This document shows, one piece after another, positions 17,341 through 29,348 of a stretch of DNA of 64,000 nucleotides. This DNA comes from Gammaproteobacteria bacterium HGW-Gammaproteobacteria-13 (GTDB lineage: Bacteria > Pseudomonadota > Gammaproteobacteria > Pseudomonadales > Pseudomonadaceae). Below the pieces are notes generated by a model. It saw nothing but the letters and a program-made list of their open reading frames with translations. It was not told the DNA's origin and made no database searches. The translations under genes were made by a program, and so were the position numbers. Where the stretch lies: the NCBI GenBank assembly GCA_002840155.1, contig PGZH01000012.1, positions 204,179 through 268,178 on the forward strand, written 5' to 3'. Numbering within the stretch: position 1 is the first letter of the stretch; each line of letters begins with the position of its first letter.

Positions 17341-17946
17341 TCAGGTGAGCTTGATAAAGTGCTCGGGCGGCTGGTGCATATCAATCTGCACATCGTCAAA
17401 CGCCAGGTTGACCAACTCGACCAGCATGATCGCCGTCAGCCCCCAGATTTTATATTCGCCATAGCGGTAACTCGGCACATACCAACTGCGCCCGAGGTAA
17501 TCGATACGGTGGGTGGTTTCCCGCGGGTCGTCGCGAAAGAACGCCAGCGGCACGGCAAACACCGCCGCTATTTCACCGTCATTAGGCTTGTACTCGACAA
17601 AGTCCGGCACCAGCCCGACATAGGGCGTGACCTGAATACCGTGGCGCGACACCAGGGTGCTAAGCGGCCCGACCACCTCGACCAGACCGGGCGGCAAACC
17701 GATTTCCTCTTCCGCCTCACGCAGGGCAGTCTCGATCAGGTCGGCATCTTCCGGGTCACGCCGGCCACCGGGAAACGCCACTTCACCGCCGTGGGTAGAC
17801 AGACCGCTGGCGCGCAAGGTCAGTACTACTTCCGGCTCGTCGCTGCGGGTGATGGGCACCAGCACTGCGGCCTCAGGGTAGCGCTTGTCGGTCTGCAGAA
17901 TGTGCGGGCTATAGCCACGCATGCGATGGAGCAACTCATCCAGCAT
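17341..17946 (-). CDS. CoA pyrophosphatase (NUDIX, NudL type)
   Basis: 201 residues from ATG 17946. Contains the CoA-ase signature VVLTLRASGLSTHGGEVAFP followed by GGRRDPEDADLIETALREAE and EEIGL (NUDIX box in the NudL form). Predicted to hydrolyse CoA to 3',5'-ADP and phosphopantetheine. Longer in-frame upstream sequence has no ribosome site and was excluded. Divergent from the other NUDIX gene at 18120. Confidence 0.9.
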   Translation of the reverse strand: MLDELLHRMRGYSPHILQTDKRYPEAAVLVPITRSDEPEVVLTLRASGLSTHGGEVAFPGGRRDPEDADLIETALREAEEEIGLPPGLVEVVGPLSTLVSRHGIQVTPYVGLVPDFVEYKPNDGEIAAVFAVPLAFFRDDPRETTHRIDYLGRSWYVPSYRYGEYKIWGLTAIMLVELVNLAFDDVQIDMHQPPEHFIKLT

Positions 17947-18119
17947 GGGGATTCTCAGTCTTTTATTCTGCGTTCGATCATGGCACGAAAGCAGCGCACG
18001 GCCCAAGCCCCGCGCCGCTGACTGCAATCATTCAGGCGCTCGATAGCCCGACCCACCAGGCCGCTTGCCGAGTAGCTGAAATGCGCGCCAAGATAGCTGA
18101 CACGCAGCGAGGGTCTGGC

Positions 18120-18677
18120 ATGAAGTTCTGTAGCAACTGTGGCGGCGCGATCAGCCACATCATCCCGCAGGGCGACAACCGTCTGCGCCACGTCTGCGCG
18201 CAGTGCCAGACCGTGCATTATCAAAACCCGCGAATCATCGCCGGCTGCCTGCCGGTGTGGGGCGAACAGGTGCTGCTGTGCCGCCGCGCCATCGAGCCAC
18301 GACGTGGCTACTGGACCCTGCCGGCCGGTTTTATGGAGAACGGCGAAACCCTGGAACAGGCCGCCGCCCGCGAAACCCATGAAGAAGCCTGCGCACGGGT
18401 GCGCAGCTTGAGCCTCTACACCCTGTTCGACCTGCCGCACATCAATCAGGTGTATATGCTGTTTCGCGCCGAGCTGGTCGACCTGGACTTTGCTCCTGGC
18501 GAAGAAAGCCTGGAGGTGCAGCTATTTCACGAACAGGACATCCCCTGGTCAGAGCTGGCTTTCCCGACCATCGGGCGTACCTTAGAATGCTACTTCGCAG
18601 ACCGCCGGGAGCAGCACTACCCGGTCCGCAACGAGCCGCTTGAAGCCTTGCGCGCACATTACAAGAAAGCCTTTTGA
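18120..18677 (+). CDS. NUDIX hydrolase with N-terminal zinc ribbon
   Basis: 185 residues. An N-terminal zinc ribbon (CSNCGG at 4-9, CAQCQ near 27) precedes the NUDIX box GFMENGETLEQAAARETHEE. The ribbon resembles that of NADH pyrophosphatase NudC, but the protein is shorter and lacks the NudC C-terminal SQPWPFPxS motif. Substrate is therefore unknown; a nucleotide-sugar or dinucleotide diphosphate is plausible. It is followed within 15 bases by the L,D-transpeptidase-fold gene. Confidence 0.85.
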   Translation: MKFCSNCGGAISHIIPQGDNRLRHVCAQCQTVHYQNPRIIAGCLPVWGEQVLLCRRAIEPRRGYWTLPAGFMENGETLEQAAARETHEEACARVRSLSLYTLFDLPHINQVYMLFRAELVDLDFAPGEESLEVQLFHEQDIPWSELAFPTIGRTLECYFADRREQHYPVRNEPLEALRAHYKKAF

Positions 18678-18692
18678 TCCATGGGAATTACG

Positions 18693-19196
18693 ATGCGCTG
18701 GTTGTTCGCCCTACTCTGCCTGACCGTTGCCCTGGCTGGCCACGCCAGCACCACGCCGACCCTTAACGGCAAAACCATCGACAAAGTGCTGGTGGTCAAA
18801 TCCGAACGCAAGCTGCACCTGATCAGCCGCGGCGACACCCTCAAGTCCTACCGCGTGTCCCTGGGTAAACAGCCTGAAGGGGCAAAGCAACGCGAAGGCG
18901 ACCTGCGCACCCCGGAAGGTTTCTACTGGATCGACTGGCGCAAGACCAGCGACAAGTACAACCTGTCCATGCACATCTCCTACCCCAACGCCCGCGACCA
19001 GGCGCAAGCCCGCGCCAAAGGCGTACCGGCCGGCGGCATGATCATGATCCACGGCACGCCACTGGACGAGGAATACCCCGAGTGGTTTTTCCACACCCTG
19101 GACTGGACCGAAGGCTGCATCGCCGTGAAAAACACCGACATGCGCGAGATCTGGGCCCTGGTCAAAGACGGCACGCTGATCGAAATCAGACCCTGA
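18693..19196 (+). CDS. L,D-transpeptidase (YkuD) family protein
   Basis: 167 residues with a signal peptide (MRWLFALLCLTVALAGHAS). The YkuD domain spans ~30-167, with VVKSERKLHLI at the start and the active site MIMIHGTPLDEEYPEW then DWTEGCIAVKN, Cys in a TEGC rather than SHGC context. That variant is typical of YafK-like members, some of which hydrolyse rather than form cross-links. Acts in the periplasm on peptidoglycan. ATG 18693 has GGGA about 8 bases upstream; an in-frame ATG at 18681 would add four residues. Confidence 0.85.
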   Translation: MRWLFALLCLTVALAGHASTTPTLNGKTIDKVLVVKSERKLHLISRGDTLKSYRVSLGKQPEGAKQREGDLRTPEGFYWIDWRKTSDKYNLSMHISYPNARDQAQARAKGVPAGGMIMIHGTPLDEEYPEWFFHTLDWTEGCIAVKNTDMREIWALVKDGTLIEIRP

Positions 19197-19206
19197 TCAA
19201 CAGACA

Positions 19207-19236
19207 TAAAAAAGGCGCCTTCATGGCGCCTTTTTT
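19207..19236. terminator. Bidirectional terminator
   Basis: AAAAAAGGCGCC-TTCAT-GGCGCCTTTTTT, a perfect hairpin with A and T runs, between the rightward YkuD gene and the leftward gene ending at 19242. Confidence 0.92.
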
Positions 19237-19241
19237 ATGAA

Positions 19242-19559
19242 TTAGAACTGGATATCTGACAGCCGCCACACCTCAAAAGCCGGCGTCTCGTAGGGATGCT
19301 GCTTCTTCATCGCCTTGACGGCGTCATGAATCAGCTCATCGGCCACGACCATCTCGACTTTCCACTCGGCCACCTGCTCGACCTGCCCAGGCTGGCCGAG
19401 AAATGGCTGACTGCCTTCCAGAGCGCGGAACTGACCCTGCCCCAGGGTCTGCCAACAACACTGATCATAATGACCAATACGTCCGCCACCGGCGCTGAAT
19501 ACCGCGTTTTTCACGGCATCCAGATGAGTTTCAGGCACATAAAAACACAGCTTGTACAT
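19242..19559 (-). CDS. NIF3/YqfO C-terminal-like (CutA-fold) protein
   Basis: 105 residues, ATG at 19559. The sequence YKLCFYVPETHLDAVKNAVF then AGGGRIGHYDQCCWQTLGQG and HPYETPAFEVWRL matches the YqfO/NIF3 insert-like family, a small CutA/PII-like ferredoxin fold found alone in many proteobacteria. It is sometimes misnamed structural toxin RtxA. No catalytic residues can be named. Function unknown. Confidence 0.8.
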   Translation of the reverse strand: MYKLCFYVPETHLDAVKNAVFSAGGGRIGHYDQCCWQTLGQGQFRALEGSQPFLGQPGQVEQVAEWKVEMVVADELIHDAVKAMKKQHPYETPAFEVWRLSDIQF

Positions 19560-19717
19560 CGAAGTCTCCGCCGGCAAGACTGATAAAAACAGTTCGATAA
19601 TGATGCCACACAATAATGGCATTTTGCCTTATCGGGTATTCGCGCAGCCCATCACACTTGCACCCTATGACCGGATAATGTGCTGTGTGTTCAACCTATT
19701 AGCGCTATCAGCTAGAC

Positions 19718-19984
19718 CTACAGGCCGTGCCAGAAACGCCGCCAGCGAGCCTTGAAGCCGCTTACCGGCTGGTTATGGCTACCATCACAGTAAGGTAGAC
19801 GTTGCGAGCGAGCGCAACGGCAAAGCAGCAGAATCTGCTCACGCTCAGGCTGCAGTTCAAGCACATCAGGGCAGGCGGAAACACAATCGGGAAGCTGGGA
19901 CGAACGCCCGCAGCGGCACAGCAATAAGGTATCGCCAGGTTTGACCTGGCGCACCTCAGGCAGAACAGAGTCTTGCGGATTCAC
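19718..19984 (-). CDS. CDGSH-type iron-sulfur protein
   Basis: 88 residues with two related halves. The C-terminal half has the full CDGSH signature (LLCRCARSQRLPYCDGSH: three Cys and one His) that binds a [2Fe-2S] cluster. The N-terminal half repeats it imperfectly (LLCRCGRSSQLPDCVSAC), with the last His replaced, so probably only one standard cluster forms. No signal peptide. It sits downstream of purL in the same direction but is separated by a repeat hairpin. Role unknown. Confidence 0.85.
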   Translation of the reverse strand: MNPQDSVLPEVRQVKPGDTLLLCRCGRSSQLPDCVSACPDVLELQPEREQILLLCRCARSQRLPYCDGSHNQPVSGFKARWRRFWHGL

Positions 19985-20009
19985 ACGCCCTCTCCCGCCC
20001 TTCGGGCAC

Positions 20010-20033
20010 CCTCTCCCGCAAGCGGGAGAGGGT
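20010..20033. repeat. REP-like perfect palindrome between purL and the CDGSH gene
   Basis: CCCTCTCCCGC-AA-GCGGGAGAGGG is an 11-bp perfect stem. A partial copy (CCCTCTCCCGC) lies just before it at about 19986-19996. Such CCCTCTCCCGC palindromes recur in intergenic regions of many GC-rich gammaproteobacteria. It could also act as the purL 3' hairpin. Confidence 0.65.
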
Positions 20034-20060
20034 CAGCAGAGGGCCGCATTGCGGCCGCTA

Positions 20061-23000
20061 TTAATCCACCCACACGCGAGCGTTGCGGAACATCCGCAGC
20101 CAGCCGGCATCTTCCTGCCAGTCATCCGGCTTCCAGGAGTTCTGCACGGCGCGGAACACCCGCTCCGGGTGCGGCATCATGATGGTCACGCGACCGTCGC
20201 GACTGGTCAGACCGGTAATCCCGCGCGGCGAACCGTTGGGGTTGGCCGGGTAGGTTTCGGTGACCTTGCCGTGGTTGTCGATAAAGCGCATGGCCACGCA
20301 GCCGGACAGATCGGCCTCGAGCAGCGCCTCCTCATTCTCGAACTCGGCATGCCCTTCACCGTGAGCGATGGCGATTGGCATACGCGAACCGGCCATGCCA
20401 CGCAGGAAGATCGACGCTGACTCCTGCACCTGAACCATGGCCACGCGCGCCTCGAACTGCTCGGAGCGGTTGCGCACGAAGTGCGGCCAGAACTCGGTGC
20501 CGGGGATCAGTTCGTGCAGGTTGCTCATCATCTGGCAGCCGTTGCACACGCCGAGACTGAAGCTGTCCTTGCGTTCGAAGAACGCCTGGAAGCCATCACG
20601 GGCACGGCTGTTGAACAGGATCGACTTGGCCCAGCCTTCGCCGGCACCCAGCACATCACCGTAGGAGAAGCCACCACAGGCGACCAGGCCCTTGAACTCG
20701 TCAAGGCTGACGCGACCGCTGAGGATGTCGCTCATATGCACGTCGATCGCGTTGAAGCCCGCGCGGTCGAAGGCCGCAGCCATTTCCACCTGGCCGTTGA
20801 CGCCCTGCTCACGCAGCACGGCGATCTGCGGACGTACACCTTTGCGGATATACGGCGCGCTGATGTCCTGATTGACGTCGAAGCTGAGCTTGGCCGACAA
20901 CCCTGGGTTTTCCTCGTCGAGGATGGTGTCGAACTCCTGCTCGGCACACTGCACGTTGTCGCGCAGACGCTGAATCTGATAGCTGGTTTGCGCCCACTGG
21001 CGCTGCAGCAAGCGGCGCTGGCCGCCGAATACCGGCTGACCGTTGAAGCTGATTGCCACGTCGTCGCTGTTGACCGGCTGACCGATCACCGCCACGCAGT
21101 CGCCCAGGCCGGCAGCGCTGAACTGCGCCAGCACTTCCGGGGTGGCGTCCTGATGCACCTGAATCACTGCACCCAATTCTTCGTTGAACAGCACAGCGGC
21201 CAGCTCAGCGCTGTCGTCGGCCAAAGCATCGAGGAACAGGTTCAAACCGCAGTGGCCAGCAAAAGCCATTTCCAGCGCGGTAACCAGCAGGCCACCGTCG
21301 GAACGGTCGTGGTAAGCGAGGATATGACCGTCGGCATTCAGACCCTGGATCACCGCGAAGAAGGCTTTGAGGTCTTCTGCGTCATCCACATCCGGCGCCT
21401 GGGTGCCGAGCTTGCCGTACACCTGGGTAAGGATCGACGCACCCATGCGGTTCTGCCCACGGCCCAGGTCGATCAGGATCAGGTCGGTTTCGCCCTTGTC
21501 CATGCGCAGTTGCGGGGTCAGGGTCTTGCGAATATCGCTGACCGGAGCAAAGCCGGTCACCACCAGCGACAGCGGCGAGGTCACGCTCTTATCCGTGCCT
21601 TCATCGCGCCACTGGGTTTTCATCGACATCGAGTCCTTACCCACCGGGATGGTGATGCCCAGCTCGGGGCACAGCTCCATGCCGACCGCTTTCACGGTGT
21701 CGTACAGACGCGCGTCTTCACCCGGGTGGCCGGCAGCGGCCATCCAGTTGGCGGACAGTTTGATATCGGACATCTTCTCGATGCGCGAGGCCGCCAGGTT
21801 GGTCAGGGTTTCGCCAATCGCCATACGCCCGGACGCAGCAGCATCCAGCAGCGCCAGCGGCGTGCGCTCGCCCATGGCCATGGCTTCACCGGTATAGACG
21901 TCGAAGCTGGTGGCGGTGACCGCGCAATCAGCCACCGGCACCTGCCACGGACCAACCATCTGGTCGCGAGCAACCAGACCGGTAATGGTGCGGTCGCCGA
22001 TGGTGATCAGGAAGCTCTTGCTGGCCACAGCCGGGTGATGCAGCACGCGGGTCACGGCTTCGTCGATGGCCAGGGTGCTGGCATCGAAATCATCGCCCAG
22101 CTCAGCTTCGCGGGCGGCCGAACGGTGCATGCGCGGCGGCTTGCCGAGCAGCACTTCCAGCGGCATGTCCACCGGGGTGTTGGCGAAATGGCTGTCAGTC
22201 ACGGTCAGGTGGGCTTCTTCAGTGGCCTCACCAACCACGGCAAACGGGCAACGCTCGCGTTCACAGATCGCCTTGAACCGCTCGAAGTCAACGGCGCTGA
22301 CGGCCAGTACGTAACGCTCCTGGGACTCGTTGCTCCAGATCTCGTGCGGGGCCATGCCCGGTTCGTCGTTGGGCACATTGCGCAGTTCGAAGCGGCCGCC
22401 ACGGCCACCGTCATTGACCAGCTCAGGGAAGGCGTTGGAAATACCGCCCGCGCCAACGTCATGGATAAAGGCGATTGGGTTGTTGTCACCCAGCTGCCAG
22501 CAACGGTCGATAACCTCCTGGCAACGGCGCTCCATTTCCGGGTTCTCGCGCTGTACCGAGGCGAAATCCAGATCAGCCGAGCTGGCACCGGTGGCGACCG
22601 ACGACGCGGCGCCGCCGCCCAGGCCGATCAGCATGGCTGGACCGCCGAGCACGATCAGCTTGGCGCCGACGGTGATCTCGCCCTTCTGCACGTGATCTGC
22701 ACGGATGTTGCCCATGCCGCCGGCGAGCATGATCGGCTTGTGGTAACCACGCACTTCTTCACCACGCGGGGTCTGGATCGCCTGCTCGAAGGTACGGAAG
22801 TAGCCGGTCAGGGCCGGACGGCCGAACTCGTTGTTGAACGCCGCGCCACCCAGCGGGCCTTCAATCATGATGTCCAGCGCGGTAACGATGCGCTCAGGCT
22901 TGCCATAAGGCACTTCCCAAGGCTGCTCGAAACCGGGGATGTTCAGGTTGGATACAGTGAAGCCGGTCAGCCCCGCCTTCGGCTTGGCACCACGGCCGGT

Positions 23001-23957
23001 GGCACCCTCGTCGCGAATCTCGCCACCGGAACCGGTGGACGCACCGGAGAACGGCGAGATGGCCGTAGGGTGGTTGTGGGTTTCCACCTTCATCAGAATA
23101 TGCACGGGCTCCTGGGTCGCGCCGTACTGGCGGGTCTCAGGGTCCGGAAAGAAACGCCCAGCAACACTGCCGACGATCACCGAAGCGTTGTCCTTATAAG
23201 CGGACAGAACCCCTTCGCTGTGCATCTGGTAGGTGTTCTTGATCATGCCGAACAGGGATTTTTCCTGGCTCTGACCGTCGATATCCCAGCTGGCATTGAA
23301 GATCTTGTGGCGGCAGTGCTCGGAGTTGGCCTGGGCGAACATCATCAATTCGATGTCGTGGGGGTTGCGCCCCAGACCGTTGAAGCTGGTCACCAGGTAA
23401 TCGATTTCGTCTTCGGCAAGGGCCAGGCCCAGCTCAACGTTAGCCTTCTCCAGTGCAGCGCGACCACCACCGAGGATGTCCACGGCAGTCAGCGGCTTGG
23501 GCTGCGCATGGCTGAACAGCGCAGCGGCACCTTCGAGGTTATCCAGCACCAGCTGGGTCATGCGGTCATGCAGCACGTCGGCAACCTGCTGCGCCTCGGC
23601 GGCATTCAGCTCGCCGCTGACGTAGTAGGCCAGGCCGCGCTCGATGCGCTGAATCTTTGCCAGGCCGCAGTTGCGGGCGATGTCGCTGGCCTTGCTCGAC
23701 CACGGCGAGATGGTGCCAAAGCGCGGAATGGTCAGGAACAGGCGGCCGCTTGGCTCCTGCACCGGCACACTCGGGCCGTATTTCAGCAAACGGGCCAATA
23801 CCTGCTCTTCGTCGGCAGTCAGAACGCCGGACACTTCGGCGAAATGCGCGAACTCGGCATACAGGCCGGTGACCGCAGGTACCTTGCTGGTCAGTTGTTC
23901 AAGCAGTTTGCCGTGACGAAAAGCAGAAAGGGCGGGAGCGCCGCGCAGGATCAACAT
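20061..23957 (-). CDS. purL: Phosphoribosylformylglycinamidine synthase
   Basis: 1298 residues, the large single-chain form; converts FGAR and glutamine to FGAM in purine synthesis. N-terminal PurS-like region ([20 protein letters not shown]), two AIRS-related synthetase domains with [37 protein letters not shown] and [20 protein letters not shown], and a C-terminal class I glutaminase with [18 protein letters not shown] and the nucleophile in [17 protein letters not shown] 23957 gives the usual N-terminus; the longer reading frame upstream runs into the mltF promoter and was rejected. Confidence 0.98.
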   Translation of the reverse strand: MLILRGAPALSAFRHGKLLEQLTSKVPAVTGLYAEFAHFAEVSGVLTADEEQVLARLLKYGPSVPVQEPSGRLFLTIPRFGTISPWSSKASDIARNCGLAKIQRIERGLAYYVSGELNAAEAQQVADVLHDRMTQLVLDNLEGAAALFSHAQPKPLTAVDILGGGRAALEKANVELGLALAEDEIDYLVTSFNGLGRNPHDIELMMFAQANSEHCRHKIFNASWDIDGQSQEKSLFGMIKNTYQMHSEGVLSAYKDNASVIVGSVAGRFFPDPETRQYGATQEPVHILMKVETHNHPTAISPFSGASTGSGGEIRDEGATGRGAKPKAGLTGFTVSNLNIPGFEQPWEVPYGKPERIVTALDIMIEGPLGGAAFNNEFGRPALTGYFRTFEQAIQTPRGEEVRGYHKPIMLAGGMGNIRADHVQKGEITVGAKLIVLGGPAMLIGLGGGAASSVATGASSADLDFASVQRENPEMERRCQEVIDRCWQLGDNNPIAFIHDVGAGGISNAFPELVNDGGRGGRFELRNVPNDEPGMAPHEIWSNESQERYVLAVSAVDFERFKAICERERCPFAVVGEATEEAHLTVTDSHFANTPVDMPLEVLLGKPPRMHRSAAREAELGDDFDASTLAIDEAVTRVLHHPAVASKSFLITIGDRTITGLVARDQMVGPWQVPVADCAVTATSFDVYTGEAMAMGERTPLALLDAAASGRMAIGETLTNLAASRIEKMSDIKLSANWMAAAGHPGEDARLYDTVKAVGMELCPELGITIPVGKDSMSMKTQWRDEGTDKSVTSPLSLVVTGFAPVSDIRKTLTPQLRMDKGETDLILIDLGRGQNRMGASILTQVYGKLGTQAPDVDDAEDLKAFFAVIQGLNADGHILAYHDRSDGGLLVTALEMAFAGHCGLNLFLDALADDSAELAAVLFNEELGAVIQVHQDATPEVLAQFSAAGLGDCVAVIGQPVNSDDVAISFNGQPVFGGQRRLLQRQWAQTSYQIQRLRDNVQCAEQEFDTILDEENPGLSAKLSFDVNQDISAPYIRKGVRPQIAVLREQGVNGQVEMAAAFDRAGFNAIDVHMSDILSGRVSLDEFKGLVACGGFSYGDVLGAGEGWAKSILFNSRARDGFQAFFERKDSFSLGVCNGCQMMSNLHELIPGTEFWPHFVRNRSEQFEARVAMVQVQESASIFLRGMAGSRMPIAIAHGEGHAEFENEEALLEADLSGCVAMRFIDNHGKVTETYPANPNGSPRGITGLTSRDGRVTIMMPHPERVFRAVQNSWKPDDWQEDAGWLRMFRNARVWVD

Positions 23958-24010
23958 CGGGGACAGCCTCTGGGAAGGGGTGTACTTTGAGGCCGTGCAT
24001 TCTAGCCTAA

Positions 24011-26061
<2,051 letters not shown>

Positions 26062-26063
26062 GC

Positions 26064-27434
26064 TTAAACGACCTCAATTGATGCCATAAGACCAGTTTCC
26101 ATATGGTCGATCACATGGCAGTGGAACATCCATACCCCCGGATTATCCGCGACCAGCGCGACGCGGGCACGCTCATTCTTGCCCAGCAGGTAGGTGTCGG
26201 TGAAATACGGGATGATCGACTTGCGGTCCGAGGCCAGCACCTTAAAGGTCATGCCATGCAGATGGATCGGGTGCTGATACTGACTGAGGTTGCGCAGCTC
26301 GAAGATATAGCTCTTGCCCAGCTGCAGACGGGCAATCGGCCGGTCTGCGCAGGTCTTGTCATTGATATCCCAGGCCTGGCCATTGATCTGCCAGAAGCTA
26401 TGCGCCGCGCCCTGGGCCAAACCAACCGAAACCGCGCCGGCCCATTCGAAGTTGAATTTGACGGTTTCTGCATTGGCCATATCAGGCTCAGCCACCGGAT
26501 TGGCGGGCAACGCAGGCGGCCACTCACCCGCACCCTCGGCGCTGGGCTGCGCGCGCAAGGTCGCCAGACGCAATGGCCCATTACGCAGCGACAGCTCCGC
26601 GCCAGCAGCCGGAACCTTCAATCCCAGCTCAATGCGCATACCCGGCCCCAGCCAGTACTCCTTGCCCAGCGGCCGTGGCTCGACCGGGTTGCCGTCCAGC
26701 GCATAAATACGCGCATCCGCGCCGGGCAGATTGAGGCGATAGGTCAGGGTGTTATCCAGATTGATCAGACGCAGGCGCACCACCTGCCCGGCGGGTAAAT
26801 CCAGAGTCGGCGCATGCTGGCCATTGACCGTACTCAAGCGCCCAGGGGTGCCGCCACGCGCCGCCTCGCGCGGTACGCTGAAATCGGTAAAAGCGCCCTG
26901 CTCGTCGATATGCCAGCTTTTCAGATTAAGTGTGTGGTCGTGGCGAAAACCGGTCGGCTCGCGCTCCTCGACGATCAACGCACCAACCAACCCGCGCCCC
27001 AGCTGCTCGCCGCTGGCGACGTGCGGGTGATACCAGAAGCTGCCGGCATCTGGGGTGATGAAGTTGTAGTCGAAGTACTCACCCGGCAGCACCGGCGCCT
27101 GCGACACATAAGGCACGCCGTCCATCGCCAGCGGCAGACGGATGCCATGCCAGTGAATGGTGGTCGGCACGTCCAGCTTATTAATAAAGCGCACGCGCAG
27201 TCGCTCGCCCTGCCGGCAACGCAACTCCACCCCCGGCGCCTGGCCACCATAGGCCCAGGCCGGCGTGCTATGCCCCGGCACCAACTCGATATCCAGCGGC
27301 GCGGCTATCAGTTCATAGTCGTGGGTCGCCACATTTTCCGGGCGACCCAGCCAATAGCGCACGCCACCGGCACCAAGGCCGACGACACCAAGCCCAGCCA
27401 GGCCAACCAGCATTTGTCTGCGGGTAAAAGACAT
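26064..27434 (-). CDS. Tat-exported multicopper oxidase
   Basis: 456 residues. Tat signal with FTRRQMLVGLAGLGVVGLGA. Three cupredoxin domains carry all copper sites: HWHG (94-97), HPH (136-138), HPIHLHG in domain 3 and HCHVIDHMETGLM (438-450), where Cys439 links type 1 and the trinuclear centre. There is no Met-rich insert like that of CueO. The family includes CopA/laccase-like enzymes oxidising Cu(I), Fe(II), Mn(II) or phenolics; sequence alone does not decide. It sits next to the iron-uptake cluster but faces away from it. Confidence 0.9.
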   Translation of the reverse strand: MSFTRRQMLVGLAGLGVVGLGAGGVRYWLGRPENVATHDYELIAAPLDIELVPGHSTPAWAYGGQAPGVELRCRQGERLRVRFINKLDVPTTIHWHGIRLPLAMDGVPYVSQAPVLPGEYFDYNFITPDAGSFWYHPHVASGEQLGRGLVGALIVEEREPTGFRHDHTLNLKSWHIDEQGAFTDFSVPREAARGGTPGRLSTVNGQHAPTLDLPAGQVVRLRLINLDNTLTYRLNLPGADARIYALDGNPVEPRPLGKEYWLGPGMRIELGLKVPAAGAELSLRNGPLRLATLRAQPSAEGAGEWPPALPANPVAEPDMANAETVKFNFEWAGAVSVGLAQGAAHSFWQINGQAWDINDKTCADRPIARLQLGKSYIFELRNLSQYQHPIHLHGMTFKVLASDRKSIIPYFTDTYLLGKNERARVALVADNPGVWMFHCHVIDHMETGLMASIEVV

Positions 27435-27444
27435 TGAGATTCCC

Positions 27445-27465
27445 GTAGCCCGGATGCAATCCGGG
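27445..27465. repeat. REP-like palindrome (CCCGGAT...ATCCGGG)
   Basis: GTAGCCCGGATGCAATCCGGG: CCCGGAT and ATCCGGG are complementary around 3 bases. The word GTAGCCCGGATGCAATCCGGG is a familiar dispersed repeat in gammaproteobacterial intergenic DNA, here just upstream of the oxidase ATG. Confidence 0.6.
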
Positions 27466-27718
27466 AAGATATCAAGCCGGATTAAAACCGGATCACCAGT
27501 TGCAATATCTTCTCATCTCAACAGCAAGGCTGACGACCGAGAAAAACGGACAGGATGCCGCAGCAGTCTCTTGGCGCAGCAACAGCGACCTCAACACGCG
27601 ACCTGAAACCGGCTAGCGCAGGCAAATCGGCCATCGATCAGAAGCCCGCCAAGCCGCTCCCGGCGCACGCGTACGGCAGAACACACGGCTTGGCCGGCTG
27701 CAGCGAATCCTATATATT

Positions 27719-27741
27719 GCGAATCATTATTAATTATATTC
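27719..27741. promoter_or_regulatory. Putative Fur box upstream of the ECF sigma gene
   Basis: GCGAATCATTATTAATTATA is AT-rich in GC-rich surroundings and resembles the Fur consensus (NATNATNATTATNAT pattern), 35-55 bases before the GTG start. Fits iron control of a FecI-type gene; not a perfect match. Confidence 0.5.
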
Positions 27742-27774
27742 AGATACGCCTTCGCGGGGCACAGGACAGTTTGC

Positions 27775-28284
27775 GTGACCACCACCGAGCTTGCACTTCA
27801 GCAGCAGATCGCCGACCTCTATAGCGACCATCATGGCTGGCTGCAGAACTGGCTGCGCCGCAAGCTGGGCGATTCCTTCATGGCCGCCGATCTGGCGCAA
27901 GACACCTTTATCAGCCTGATCACGGCAAACAGCGCCAGCGCGATCCGTACACCGCGCCCCTTCCTGGTGACCATCGCCCGCCGGTTGATCGCCCATCGCC
28001 ATCGGCGTCAGCTGCTGGAAACCGGTTACCTGGAAATGCTCGCCACCCTGCCGGAAGAGCTGGCACCGTCGCCTGAGGCACAGCTGCTGGCAGTCGAAGC
28101 GCTGCAGCAGATCGACCGCGCCCTGGACGGTCTGCCCCCACAGGTGAAGGAAGCGTTTCTACTGGCGCACCTGGAAGAGCTGAGTTACGCCGAAATCGCC
28201 ACACGTTTGAGCGTGTCCACCAGCTCGGTCAAACAGTACCTGACCCGCGCGAACCGGCAATGCCTGTTCGCCCTGGCGGTCTAA
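27775..28284 (+). CDS. FecI-type ECF RNA polymerase sigma factor
   Basis: 169 residues from GTG 27775. Region 2 (WLQNWLRRKLGDSFMAADLA followed by QDTFISLI) and region 4 (LPPQVKEAFLLAHLEELSYA followed by EIATRLSVSTSSVKQYLTRA) match iron-starvation ECF factors of the FecI/FpvI group. Expected to be held by the FecR-like protein 9 bases downstream and released when the TonB receptor binds its ligand, then to transcribe the receptor gene. Pseudomonads carry many such systems. Confidence 0.9.
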   Translation: MTTTELALQQQIADLYSDHHGWLQNWLRRKLGDSFMAADLAQDTFISLITANSASAIRTPRPFLVTIARRLIAHRHRRQLLETGYLEMLATLPEELAPSPEAQLLAVEALQQIDRALDGLPPQVKEAFLLAHLEELSYAEIATRLSVSTSSVKQYLTRANRQCLFALAV

Positions 28285-28292
28285 CGCTCGCC

Positions 28293-29348
28293 ATGCATAC
28301 GACCCACTCAGGCGACACGCCCCAGCCCCACCACACGGCACCCATGGCCGGCGGCCAGCCCATTAGCGACGAAACCGCAGACCAGGCGGCGGATTGGCTA
28401 ACCCTGCTGATGTCCGGTGAGGCAACAGCCGAAGAACGGCAGCGCTGGCAGCAATGGCGCGCCGCGCACCCCGACCACGAACGGGCCTGGCAGCACATCG
28501 AGGCCATCACCGGTCGGCTAAAGCAGATGGAACCGAAAGCGGCCTACCGTACGCTCTCGCCCTACGTAACACCGCCTCTCGGCGCGAACACGCCCGCCTC
28601 GCCAAGCCGGCGCAAGGCGCTGCATATGCTGATGTGGGGCGGCGTAGCCTGCACCAGCGGCTTACTGGCCTCACGCACGCAGACCTGGCAACAAACGATG
28701 GCCGAGCACCGCACCGGCATTGGCGAACAACGCAGCCTGGTACTGGACGATGGCACCCAGATCACGCTCAACACCGACAGCGCAATCAATGTGCGTTTTG
28801 ACAACGAGCGGCGCCTGATCCGCCTGGTGGCCGGCGAGGTGCTGATCGTCACCGGGCATGCCAATAACCGTGGCCACGATGAAACACGCCCGTTTATCGT
28901 GGAGTCCGCTGAAGGCGATGTTCGCGCCCTCGGCACCCGCTTCACCCTGCGCCAACTGGACGGGCAGACCCATGTTGCCGTGCTGGAAAGTGCAGTGCAG
29001 ATTACCCCCCGCGACAACAACACCCAGGCGCGCATTCTCCAGGCAGGGACACAAGCCGCCTTCTCCCGGCGGACTCTGGATGACGATCAGCCGCTGGACG
29101 AACAAGCCACAGCCTGGTCACGCGGGCAGATCGTGGCCGACAACGTACGCCTGGGGGATTTTCTCGCCGATCTGGGGCGCTACCGTCCCGGCCTGCTGCG
29201 CTGCGACCCGAGCGTGGCCGACCTGCGCGTCTCCGGCGTGTTCCCGCTGCATGACACCGACCGCATCCTGGCCACGCTGCCCACTGTGCTCCCGGTGCAC
29301 GTCCGACAACGTACCCGCTACTGGGTAACGGTCGCTGCTTCGCGCTAA
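28293..29348 (+). CDS. FecR-like anti-sigma/sigma regulator
   Basis: 351 residues. N-terminal DUF4880 sigma-binding region (ADQAADWLTLLMSGEATAEE then WQQWRAAHPDHERAWQHIE), a single membrane helix at about 110-125 (KALHMLMWGGVACTSGLLAS), and a periplasmic FecR domain (GEQRSLVLDDGTQITLNTDS; RLIRLVAGEVLIVTG; VRALGTRFTLRQ) ending in a region that meets the receptor STN domain (DFLADLGRYRPGLLRCDPSV). ATG 28293 is nine bases past the sigma gene stop. Relays the receptor signal to the sigma factor. Confidence 0.9.
   Translation: MHTTHSGDTPQPHHTAPMAGGQPISDETADQAADWLTLLMSGEATAEERQRWQQWRAAHPDHERAWQHIEAITGRLKQMEPKAAYRTLSPYVTPPLGANTPASPSRRKALHMLMWGGVACTSGLLASRTQTWQQTMAEHRTGIGEQRSLVLDDGTQITLNTDSAINVRFDNERRLIRLVAGEVLIVTGHANNRGHDETRPFIVESAEGDVRALGTRFTLRQLDGQTHVAVLESAVQITPRDNNTQARILQAGTQAAFSRRTLDDDQPLDEQATAWSRGQIVADNVRLGDFLADLGRYRPGLLRCDPSVADLRVSGVFPLHDTDRILATLPTVLPVHVRQRTRYWVTVAASR

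Larger units (their letters stand above)
27435..27774. other. Intergenic region upstream of the ECF sigma gene
   Basis: This 340-bp stretch divides the leftward oxidase gene from the rightward sigma-factor gene. It holds a REP-like hairpin at 27445-27465, an AT-rich Fur-like sequence near 27719-27741, and otherwise no convincing coding frame. Confidence 0.5.

Noticed and set aside
20481-23990. 1169-codon open frame on the + strand opposite purL
   Set aside because: It lies wholly antisense to a clear purL and reflects GC-rich third positions; its translation shows no recognisable domain.
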